Below are positions 28,743 through 35,531 of a stretch of 64,000 nucleotides of DNA, in pieces. The notes beneath the pieces were generated by a model. The model was not told the origin of the DNA. It made no database searches and was given only the letters and a program-made list of their open reading frames with translations. Position 1 is the first letter of the stretch; the number at the start of each line of letters is the position of its first letter. The translations under genes were made by a program, and so were the position numbers. Origin of the DNA: [Pasteurella] mairii (GTDB taxonomy: Bacteria > Pseudomonadota > Gammaproteobacteria > Enterobacterales > Pasteurellaceae); contig UGSS01000002.1 in assembly GCA_900454475.1 (NCBI GenBank), forward strand, positions 2,065,605-2,129,604, written 5' to 3'.

Positions 28743-29174
28743 ATGGGCTACCATGTATCTATTGTAAATAATTTAAACATACCTAGTACGGATAAAATCT
28801 TATATAACCCTGATCAAGTTATACGCAAAATGAATGAGTTAGGGTTTATTATGGATTACAAAAACGGGATCTTTTTTTATAAAGAAGATAGCGATTTTTC
28901 TATATTTTATGATGATAATTGTTTATGGGTTTCTAATCCTGATGAGAAATTATTAGAAGTATTAATAGAAATTGCAGATTCATTTAATGATGGAAGTATA
29001 GTTATAGGTGATAGTGATGAAATATATACGTGTTTATCTGATATATATCCAAATGAAGCTATAGTTCAAGAGCAAAAAGAGTTAATTATAAAAAAAATTC
29101 TCATGTTTTTGTATTATCGGATTTGGTTCATTATACCTATAGCGTTGGCTATTATAAAAATATTTATATTATAG
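28743..29174 (+). CDS. Putative immunity protein with C-terminal membrane anchor
   Basis: A 143-residue protein that starts one base after the toxin stop (ATG 28743, GGAG upstream inside the toxin gene). The first ~115 residues look soluble and acidic (MGYHVSIVNNLNIPSTDK onward). The end is a hydrophobic helix, WFIIPIALAIIKIFIL. A tail anchor suggests that it works at the inner membrane. No Imm family is recognised. Its position directly after a CdiA-CT and its AT-rich composition support the immunity role. Confidence 0.65.
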   Translation: MGYHVSIVNNLNIPSTDKILYNPDQVIRKMNELGFIMDYKNGIFFYKEDSDFSIFYDDNCLWVSNPDEKLLEVLIEIADSFNDGSIVIGDSDEIYTCLSDIYPNEAIVQEQKELIIKKILMFLYYRIWFIIPIALAIIKIFIL

Positions 29175-29239
29175 GATGTTACACCTAAAATAAAGCCAAA
29201 CTCAACCACGCTCAAGTAGAAGAACAATCAGGCTTTAAT

Positions 29240-31321
29240 GTGGGCAATGAGGGAATGAATGTTAATGTGGAGGGTAATACCCATCTTAAAGGCGGGCTGA
29301 TTCAAAGTGCTGCTAGCGCAGAGAAAAACCAATTTACCACGGGTTCACTCACAAGCGAAGATATTCAAAATCATAGTGAAATTGAAGTGGAAAATATCAG
29401 CGCTGGCGTATCGACCAATATGGCAGCGATGGCAATGAATGCTGTAGGCGCTGCAGTGGGCGCTCTGGGTAACACGCACGAAAGTAGCGCCAGCACAGCT
29501 AAATCGGCTATTGGCGTAAATATTCAGCTAATCACAAACAATGGTGAAATCCCGACCGCACTTTCGCGCGATACCGAAACAGCAAATGAGAAAGTTGCGC
29601 GTTATGATTTAGCGAAATTTCAAGAAAAACAAGAAATCGCCAACCTCACTCGCCAAATTGGCGCGACGTCTGTGGGCGACTTAGCGAAACAAATGGGCTG
29701 GGAAGATGGCAGCCCACAGAAAGTGGCACTTCATGGTTTAGTGGGGTTCTTATCGGCTCAAATGAGTGGCGGAAATGGCGCTGCTGGTGTGGCGTCAGGC
29801 ATGACAACGGAATGGCTCAACACCAAAGTTGAAGAATATTTAACGCAATATGAGCAAAATCAAACCTTAACGACTGATGAACGCAAAGCCATTCAACAAG
29901 CGAGTGCTGCCTTAATCGGCGCGGCAACGGGGGCGATTGTGGGCGGTGATCGTGAAACAATGGCACAAGGTGCGACAACAGCGTTAAGTGCGGAGAGATA
30001 TAATCGACAACTTCATCCTGATGAATTGAAATGGATCAAAGCGCATGCAAAAGAATTTGCAGCGCAAGAGGGATTGACTGTTGAAGAAGCGGAAAAACGT
30101 TTAATAACACAAGCAGCACAGCAAGTAGATTATGCTTGGTTTAAATTGATTAATACAGATGATCGTGCAGCAAGTTTATTCTTAAGTAATGCAACATCGG
30201 GTATTTCTAATCTCGGTGTGCCACTATTTAATGATAGTGAAACGCACTTTATCAATTCTGATGGTGTAAAACAGAAATTATTTACAGCTAATAAAGCTGA
30301 ATATTATTCGGCAGGAAAATATTCTGATTGGGCAGCTAAATATGATCTTGCCAATAATCAAATTTTATCAAAAACATTGCAATCAAATATTAGGAATGAT
30401 CTTTATATTTCATCTATTAAAAGTGGTGTTCAAACTGCAGTATATGCATTTGATCATCCCGATATGGTTGTAAAAGGATTAACTCTTGGAATTTCGGAAA
30501 GCCTAAAGGCTCCTGTAGATTCAATCTCTAATTGGGGGGCTTCTATTGGTAATTCAATTTGGGAATCAGGGAAAGATATAATAGGTTATGACTATAATAT
30601 TCAAAATGTAAATTATCTATATGGTCAGGATATGACTAATAAAATTGATGCCATTGCTTTAGTTCGTGGCGGCTCTGCTGTTGCGGAAGTTGTTCCTACA
30701 ATGAAAACAGCTTCGGTTGGTGTAAAAGGTGTTATTAATTCAGTAGGAAATCAAGTTGCCCGAGTTCAAAATTATTCAGTTTTGAAACAAGTATTGAGTG
30801 GAGTAGACAATATTGCTGTATCAACAAATAAAGGTTTTATTAATTCGTCAAAAGTATGTGAATTTGGTTGTGAAATAAAACCAACTAGCAATTTTGAAAA
30901 GAGTCTAATTGATGAAATTGTTAAATATGGAGATACTAATGGTAAATTAACAGAAGCATTATTTAATGAGTTATCACCACGTTCAGGTTATAAGGTTTTA
31001 GATGGTGGTAAATATAATAATGGCAAGAATGGTTTTGACCATGTTTTAGTTGGTTCTGATGGTACTGTAGTGATTGTTGATAGTAAGCAAATTAATAAAG
31101 GAGCAGTTCAAGTTAATACTAAAGGAGCTGGTGATAATATCCAACTGTCGTCTGATTGGATAAGATATATTGCAGATACAAAATTATCTCGTAATGACCC
31201 TGTTAGAACTGCAATTCTAACGGGATTAGATAATAACTCATTGAAAACAGTAATAGTCGGTGTCGATAAAGCTGACTCAAAATTAAAATTGATACCAGTA
31301 TCTATTCCAAATAAGAAGTAA
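29240..31321 (+). CDS. 5'-truncated CdiA-CT unit with a PD-(D/E)XK nuclease-like toxin
   Basis: A 693-codon frame. cdiA-type sequence starts near 29198, with an in-frame stop just before it and no ATG or ribosome site; GTG 29240 is only nominal. FHA-2 end and pretoxin come first. The pretoxin ends in ERYNRQLHPDE in place of VENN, a junction type seen in other haemagglutinin toxins. The final ~150 residues hold NGFDHVLVGSDGTVVIVDSKQ spaced like the catalytic D and (D/E)xK motifs of PD-(D/E)XK nucleases, preceded by GYKVLDGGKYNNG. A DNase or RNase activity is inferred. The unit is intact from that point to the stop, 13 bp before its immunity gene. Confidence 0.75.
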   Translation: MGNEGMNVNVEGNTHLKGGLIQSAASAEKNQFTTGSLTSEDIQNHSEIEVENISAGVSTNMAAMAMNAVGAAVGALGNTHESSASTAKSAIGVNIQLITNNGEIPTALSRDTETANEKVARYDLAKFQEKQEIANLTRQIGATSVGDLAKQMGWEDGSPQKVALHGLVGFLSAQMSGGNGAAGVASGMTTEWLNTKVEEYLTQYEQNQTLTTDERKAIQQASAALIGAATGAIVGGDRETMAQGATTALSAERYNRQLHPDELKWIKAHAKEFAAQEGLTVEEAEKRLITQAAQQVDYAWFKLINTDDRAASLFLSNATSGISNLGVPLFNDSETHFINSDGVKQKLFTANKAEYYSAGKYSDWAAKYDLANNQILSKTLQSNIRNDLYISSIKSGVQTAVYAFDHPDMVVKGLTLGISESLKAPVDSISNWGASIGNSIWESGKDIIGYDYNIQNVNYLYGQDMTNKIDAIALVRGGSAVAEVVPTMKTASVGVKGVINSVGNQVARVQNYSVLKQVLSGVDNIAVSTNKGFINSSKVCEFGCEIKPTSNFEKSLIDEIVKYGDTNGKLTEALFNELSPRSGYKVLDGGKYNNGKNGFDHVLVGSDGTVVIVDSKQINKGAVQVNTKGAGDNIQLSSDWIRYIADTKLSRNDPVRTAILTGLDNNSLKTVIVGVDKADSKLKLIPVSIPNKK

Positions 31322-31334
31322 ATTGGAGGGATGT

Positions 31335-32285
31335 ATGCAATATTATAATGTTTTCTTAGGCTATAAATCAGAGCGTAATTATCAAGAGAATATACAGCAT
31401 CTTCAAGATATTGCCTATTGTCTAGAAAATGTATCTACTGATGAGTATTCAGCTAAAAAAATACTAGAAAAATTAAATAAAAAGGAAGGAAACTCTCTTT
31501 TCCAAATAGAACTTCTTTCAACCTATTATAGTGCAAAAGCATCTCTTAATTTGGTTATTATGAATAATTTAAATCAATTTAAAGCCGATGCTTATATTGC
31601 AGCAAAACTATATTTATTATCAAGAACTGAATTGCTTTATACTAGTACAGGACTTAATACTTTTCATTTTTTTACAGCACTAATGTCAGATTCACCTGCA
31701 CTGATATCTTATTTAGTAAATAATAGGAATATAATAGCAGCTCCTAATATTCCTTATGAGAAGGATATTTCAAGAGCTTTTCTTAATGCAACCACATTGG
31801 TCGCTTTAGCTGGGGAATGGGGCATTTTACAAAAAAGATGTAAAGCATTATTAGATGACACACACAAAGATAAAAAATATATTCTTGAATATGAGTTTCT
31901 TTTTGCATTATCTAATGCTAATGTATCAGATATGGAATTAGTGTTAAATAAAATGCTAGAGCTTAAATTAGCTAAAAAAATGGTTCATGATACAGTTCCA
32001 TTTTTTGATTTTTATCTTCAGGTTAACGTTTTGCTACTTGCTAAAATTGCATCAATTCATGGGTTTCATTTAAATATAGATGAACCAATAGCACCCAAAG
32101 AATTAATAAACTATAGTCCATTGGAAAAATATGATGAACCATATGATTTTATGAAAGAATTTAAGTTTGATGAGTTATTAGAAAATTGGATTAAAAAATG
32201 GAAAAGTGACAATATAAGTTCAAATAACATAAAAATTAAGAGAAAATTTAATATATTGGATTTTTTATCTTTGTTTATTAAATAA
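31335..32285 (+). CDS. Imm49-like immunity protein
   Basis: A 316-residue, all-helical, cytosolic protein. I chose ATG 31335, behind GGAGGG at 31325-31330. The longer frame from TTG 31323 would contain this ribosome site. Length, helical pattern and segments such as YQENIQHLQDIAYCLEN and the end YDEPYDFMKEFKFDELLENW recall the Imm49 family, which is found beside nuclease-type polymorphic toxins. This is consistent with the PD-(D/E)XK toxin just upstream. It lies 13 bp after the toxin stop and is followed by a hairpin terminator. Confidence 0.7.
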   Translation: MQYYNVFLGYKSERNYQENIQHLQDIAYCLENVSTDEYSAKKILEKLNKKEGNSLFQIELLSTYYSAKASLNLVIMNNLNQFKADAYIAAKLYLLSRTELLYTSTGLNTFHFFTALMSDSPALISYLVNNRNIIAAPNIPYEKDISRAFLNATTLVALAGEWGILQKRCKALLDDTHKDKKYILEYEFLFALSNANVSDMELVLNKMLELKLAKKMVHDTVPFFDFYLQVNVLLLAKIASIHGFHLNIDEPIAPKELINYSPLEKYDEPYDFMKEFKFDELLENWIKKWKSDNISSNNIKIKRKFNILDFLSLFIK

Positions 32286-32304
32286 AAGTAGGTATTCCCA
32301 AAAG

Positions 32305-32405
32305 TATGCTATCTATAAATTAACCTGCTAAGAAACCATGAAAATTAAGGTTTCTTAGTCATTAGAGTTTTTAATGGCATACAATGTGGAACACTAAAGT
32401 AAAAC
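32305..32405 (+). repeat. ESPR leader repeat copy 2 with hairpin
   Basis: Second copy of the leader at 24333-24433. Its hairpin is stronger here: CTAAGAAACC (32328-32337) pairs perfectly with GGTTTCTTAG (32349-32358). It probably terminates the Imm49-like gene. Confidence 0.7.
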
Positions 32406-32775
32406 ATGAAAAAAAAACAAATTCCGAAAATACAAACGCCAAAGTCAACAAACAAGATTTAGCCAAGGTTCAAGAGCAACAATAAGCGGCAAAACTTGTG
32501 GGTGAGATTTCGACTAATTTGGTGAGTGTTTAAACCAGTATTTGAGAGAGATAGTGATGCAGCTAAGGTTGCTAAAGAATTAGGATATGTAAAAACTAAT
32601 TATCGTACGAAATCAGGTGCTACGGTGTTAAAAAAAAGGTAATAGTTATATAACGAGGGATGTTGATGGGCATAATGGTGGAGCTTGGAAAGAGACTTCA
32701 AGCCCATAAAAATTAAACTCAAAAGAAACTAGAAATGGTACATTTGATATTAATTTAAACAGAATGGGAGATTAA
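32406..32775 (+). pseudogene. Collapsed ESPR-pretoxin-toxin gene with Ntox21-like tail
   Basis: Starts as an ESPR (ATGAA, A-run, ACAAATTCCG), then jumps out of frame into pretoxin sequence (matching about 18081-18188) with a GAA to TAA change at the QQE position. It then jumps from AGTGTTTA into a toxin tail lacking VENN. The tail reads AKVAKELGYVKTNYRTKSGA, shifts at an A-run (32630-32637; one A too many), continues GNSYITRDVDGHNGGAWKE, meets a TAA, and ends SKETRNGTFDINLNRMGD. This order is what I recall for Ntox21-type toxin domains. At least three separate lesions make it dead. The stop lies just before the immunity gene. Confidence 0.75.
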
Positions 32776-32776
32776 A

Positions 32777-33151
32777 ATGGATAAATTACATGATTTTTAT
32801 CGTAACGTAACTTACTTCAAACAGTATGATGAAAATTCATTTATTGGTAGATGGTTGGATTATTCAGAATGGAATGACGTTGAATATTGGAAGCTAGAAA
32901 ATTCTTTATTGGAAATATCTAATATATATAAAATTGATAAAAATATACCTGCAGATATATTAATGGGTGTTATGAGAATAATTCAATTACTTATTGTGCC
33001 TAATTGGGTTGATTTTAAAGTTTCCAATTCTGAGAATGCTGACATATATGATAGATATGAAAGATTTAAATATATGATTTCAATGTTATTTAGTGAAGAT
33101 AATATAGAAACTCGAGGCTTCTTTTATGATCCACCGCTTGAGGAGAAATAA
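32777..33151 (+). CDS. Imm41-like immunity protein
   Basis: A 124-residue protein with a good ribosome site (GGGAG, 32766-32770) starting at ATG 32777, one base after the end of the dead toxin tail. Segments FYRNVTYFKQYDENSFIGRW, YSEWNDVEYWKLENSLLEI and PNWVDFKV recall the Imm41 family, which accompanies Ntox21-type toxins. Toxin and immunity assignments therefore support each other. The gene has no lesion although its toxin has several. That is what selection for protection against neighbours would leave. Confidence 0.75.
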   Translation: MDKLHDFYRNVTYFKQYDENSFIGRWLDYSEWNDVEYWKLENSLLEISNIYKIDKNIPADILMGVMRIIQLLIVPNWVDFKVSNSENADIYDRYERFKYMISMLFSEDNIETRGFFYDPPLEEK

Positions 33152-33166
33152 AAATAAAAACTCGAA

Positions 33167-33602
33167 GAAAATGCGAAAACCATTGAAGCTCTGAAAGCTC
33201 AACAAAGTGGATTAGAAAAAGGGATTGAGTTGGCAATTGGTGCAGCCCATTTGTTTGCGAAAGAAGATGTATTAAATCAGTCTAATTCACAGGTTAATTT
33301 TGTAAAGAAAGTTAAGAACCCTAATGTTTCAAATAAAGATTGGAAATATATCCCAGCACCTAAAAAAGATGAAATTATAGGAATTAAAGGGTTAACCGAA
33401 GCTAAGCGTAAAACTCCAATACAAGGTGGGGGAAAATTACGAAATAGGTGGAAAGATAATGAAGGAAATATTTATGATATGGGAGTCTCAACATGGAACG
33501 TTGGAGAAATATAATCATAAAGGAAAGCACCTTGGCGAATTTAATTATAAAACAGGAGAGCAAACTAAGGGAGCAGATCCTACCAGAAGGATAGAACCAT
33601 GA
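33167..33602 (+). pseudogene. Colicin E3-like ribonuclease tail, frameshifted in the active site
   Basis: Begins with 145 bp of the linker shared with units 20704 and 22465 (ENAKTIEALKAQQSGLEKG to LNQSNSQ). The tail then follows the colicin E3/cloacin 16S rRNase layout: WKYIPAPKKDEI, IKGLTEAKRKTPIQGGGK, RNRWKDNEGNIYD, and in a second frame KYNHKGKHLGEFNYKTGEQ and KGADPTRRIEP. One extra base at 33480-33483 separates the frames. Removing it gives NIYDWESQHGTLEKY, the active-site segment, but with Glu in the place of the catalytic Asp of WDSQHG. The 5' end has no start codon. It overlaps its immunity gene by 4 bp. Confidence 0.8.
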
Positions 33603-33847
33603 GAAAATTAGAGCGATATATAGAAGTGTATAGTAATGCTACAGATGAACTTTTGGAATCTATGTTAATTCCATTACCTGAAGATATAGCAATTTTGTAT
33701 ATTAATCCTGATGATGATGAATTTGCTTGTTGCCCATATATTTTAAATGAATCTCAAGTTCTGAATTTAGGAGGTAGAGAATTTATCAAAAAATATAAGA
33801 CCAGTGATGTTGAGTATCAAGTAGCATGCTATCACGTATCATCTTAA
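33599..33847 (+). CDS. Putative immunity protein for the colicin E3-like toxin
   Basis: An 82-residue acidic protein that starts in an ATGA overlap with the dead toxin frame. Colicin E3 immunity proteins are also ~85 residues and acidic. The sequence (MRKLERYIEVYSNATDELLES, PDDDEFACCPYILNESQ) is not the classical cloacin-immunity family; it is closer to what I recall as DUF7683-type proteins next to such toxins. It is intact, so protection may persist after loss of the toxin. Confidence 0.65.
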   Translation: MRKLERYIEVYSNATDELLESMLIPLPEDIAILYINPDDDEFACCPYILNESQVLNLGGREFIKKYKTSDVEYQVACYHVSS

Positions 33848-33850
33848 GCA

Positions 33851-34057
33851 TTGAATCAAAAAGGCTATCCAAATGTTGATAAAAGAGGAAATCCACAACC
33901 TGGCTTAATATATGAATTTGAGATTCCACAATCGGGAGGAGGAATTAAAAAAGTAATTATTCGTGATGATGCAAAAGGACATTTTTATGGAGACAATAAT
34001 ATTCAAAATAGAGGTCCTCATTTTAATGATCCCAAAGGAAACCATTATGATTACTAA
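33851..34057 (+). pseudogene. Short toxin-tail remnant
   Basis: About 65 codons without a start codon or ribosome site, following the previous immunity gene by 3 bp. It ends in a conserved-looking toxin end with several potential catalytic residues (IRDDAKGHFYGD, NRGPHFNDPKGNHYDY). The His-x-Phe-Asn and HYDY pattern recalls polymorphic-toxin ends, but I cannot name the family. Everything upstream, including pretoxin and entry domain, is gone. It overlaps its presumed immunity gene by 11 bp. Confidence 0.65.
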
Positions 34058-34667
34058 AAATAAAATTATTAGAAAGGCTATTAATGTTTTAGAGCAGAAT
34101 GATATAGCTAATTTTAGAAATATCTTTTTTACTCCCAATGGAAATTTTTCTGCGATTAGCATTGAGTATACTGCTTGTTATGGTATAGATAAGAGAGCAG
34201 ATTGTTTTATTGATTTTATTCATAGATTGTTCCCGCTTATTAATAAAGTAAGATTTAATTTTTCTTTGTTAAATCAGCCTAATAATAGAATTGTGAAATA
34301 TAAAGGAGGTTGGAGGATGATATCTGAGGCAGGGATTAATATATCTAATATAGATAATAAAAAAGAGTTTGTTTATGAAAAAAATGGTAAATTAAATTTT
34401 ATATTAGATGGTTCAGTTTCTATTGAAAAAAAAATAATCTTACAAAAACTTTTTGAGTTAATTGATAATATATGTTTTTATATAGGTGAGTATAATAATA
34501 TTGTTCTTGAAATGGTTCTTGACGAGAGAGTTAATGATAATTTAATTCATAATAACTACGTTTTATTTTTCTTAGGTGGAAATATAGAGAATAGTAATGA
34601 GATTGTTATAGTTAAGAATTCGCTAATGGATTTAAACAATATAGTAAAAAGCATAAGTGAATCGTAG
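34047..34667 (+). CDS. Putative immunity protein, cytosolic
   Basis: A 206-residue protein. I start it at ATG 34047, inside the end of the toxin remnant, as in other toxin-immunity pairs here. The longer frame from 33963 would read back across toxin coding sequence and is unlikely. It has no signal or membrane segment and is a mixed alpha/beta protein (NIFFTPNGNFSAISIEYTACYG, YKGGWRMISEAGINISN). No family is recognised. It is very AT-rich compared with the flanking housekeeping genes. Its role rests on position. Confidence 0.55.
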   Translation: MITKNKIIRKAINVLEQNDIANFRNIFFTPNGNFSAISIEYTACYGIDKRADCFIDFIHRLFPLINKVRFNFSLLNQPNNRIVKYKGGWRMISEAGINISNIDNKKEFVYEKNGKLNFILDGSVSIEKKIILQKLFELIDNICFYIGEYNNIVLEMVLDERVNDNLIHNNYVLFFLGGNIENSNEIVIVKNSLMDLNNIVKSISES

Positions 34668-34719
34668 TGATTTTGGAGTAATAATGTATGCTATGTGTAA
34701 GCTGAACCACTAAAAAATC

Positions 34720-35163
34720 ATGAACAAAAACAAATTCCGCGTAATTTACAACCGCACTTTATCGCAGTTTGTTGTGGTATCCGAGCTTGCCAAAAGCTCG
34801 GATAAATCATCGCGCATTAAAAAAGTGTCGGTTGAAAGTGCGGTTGATTTTGCTCGTGTTTTACCGTTGACTGTTAATTCTTCAATTTTTATCAAAAGGG
34901 ATAGTACGTTATTTTATTCTGATTATATGTACAACGCCCTACGCCATGACCACGAAAACGTGCATAAACGCTTGGGTGATGGGTATTATGAACAGCGCTT
35001 AGTGCGTGAACAAATCAACCAACTCACAGGTAGACCGTTTTTAGGTAACTATTCCGATTTCGAAAGCCAATATCAGGCATTGATGAATGCGGGTGTGACG
35101 TTTGCGAAAGCATTCAACTTAACCCTTGGCACTAAATTGAGTAAAGAACAAGTGGCAAGCTTA
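34720..35163 (+). pseudogene. Third ESPR stub joined to FHA-2, cut by transposase remnant
   Basis: An almost exact copy of the second ESPR gene start (34720-34920 matches 24434-24634), including the same abnormal joint SSIFIKRDSTLFYSDYM, then the first 243 bp of the FHA-2 repeat. At 35163/35164 it breaks into IS256-family transposase sequence, giving a nonsense end after 164 residues. No toxin or immunity gene follows. It shows that the ESPR-FHA-2 joint arose once and was then duplicated. Confidence 0.85.
34751..34844. other. Converging uptake-signal pair in the third ESPR
   Basis: ACCGCACTT at 34751-34759 and AAGTGCGGT at 34836-34844, at the same spacing as in the second ESPR copy. Confidence 0.9.
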
Positions 35164-35424
35164 TCCGCAAAGCGATTTATACTACCAATGCGGCGAAATC
35201 ACTCAATAGCGTAATTCGTCGTGTCATTAAAAAACGAAATATGTTCCCAACGGATGATTCGGTGTTCAAAGTGATATGGCTGGCGATGAAAGAGGCATCA
35301 AAAAATGGACGATGCCGATTCAAAACTGGAAACAGGTAATGAATCGTTTTATGATTGATTTTGGTGATCGCTTAAACGATCACCGTTAAGTTGAAATGGG
35401 TGTTTACACAGAATTTGGGATGGG
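35164..35424 (+). mobile_element. IS256-family transposase 3' remnant with right end
   Basis: From about 35166 the frame reads RKAIYTTNAAKSLNSVIRR, KKRNMFPTDDSV and IWLAMKEASK, then, after loss of one A near 35300-35305, KWTMPIQNWKQVMNRF and IDFGDRLND to a TAA at 35387-35389. These are the C-terminal landmarks of IS256-family (mutator-type) transposases. The sequence after the stop, GTGTTTACACAGAATTTGGGA, looks like the right terminal inverted repeat. The left part is missing, so the element cannot move. It forms the right border of the CDI island. Confidence 0.85.
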
Positions 35425-35531
35425 CTCTGGTATTTGATCCGCATTTTAATCAGTTATCTCAAAAAATCGATTCTGAAACAGGACGTTAATACATAACATA
35501 GGTTTGTCATTATATTATGATTTCCTAAATT

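Noticed and set aside
33963..34046. Longer start of the immunity gene at 33963
   Set aside because: These 28 codons read across the toxin remnant out of frame. ATG 34047 gives the short toxin-immunity overlap seen in other units.
35425..35531. Possible gene tail LVFDPHFNQLSQKIDSETGR after the IS256 remnant
   Set aside because: About 20 codons ending in a stop with nothing upstream to attach to; may be a flank remnant but cannot be supported.
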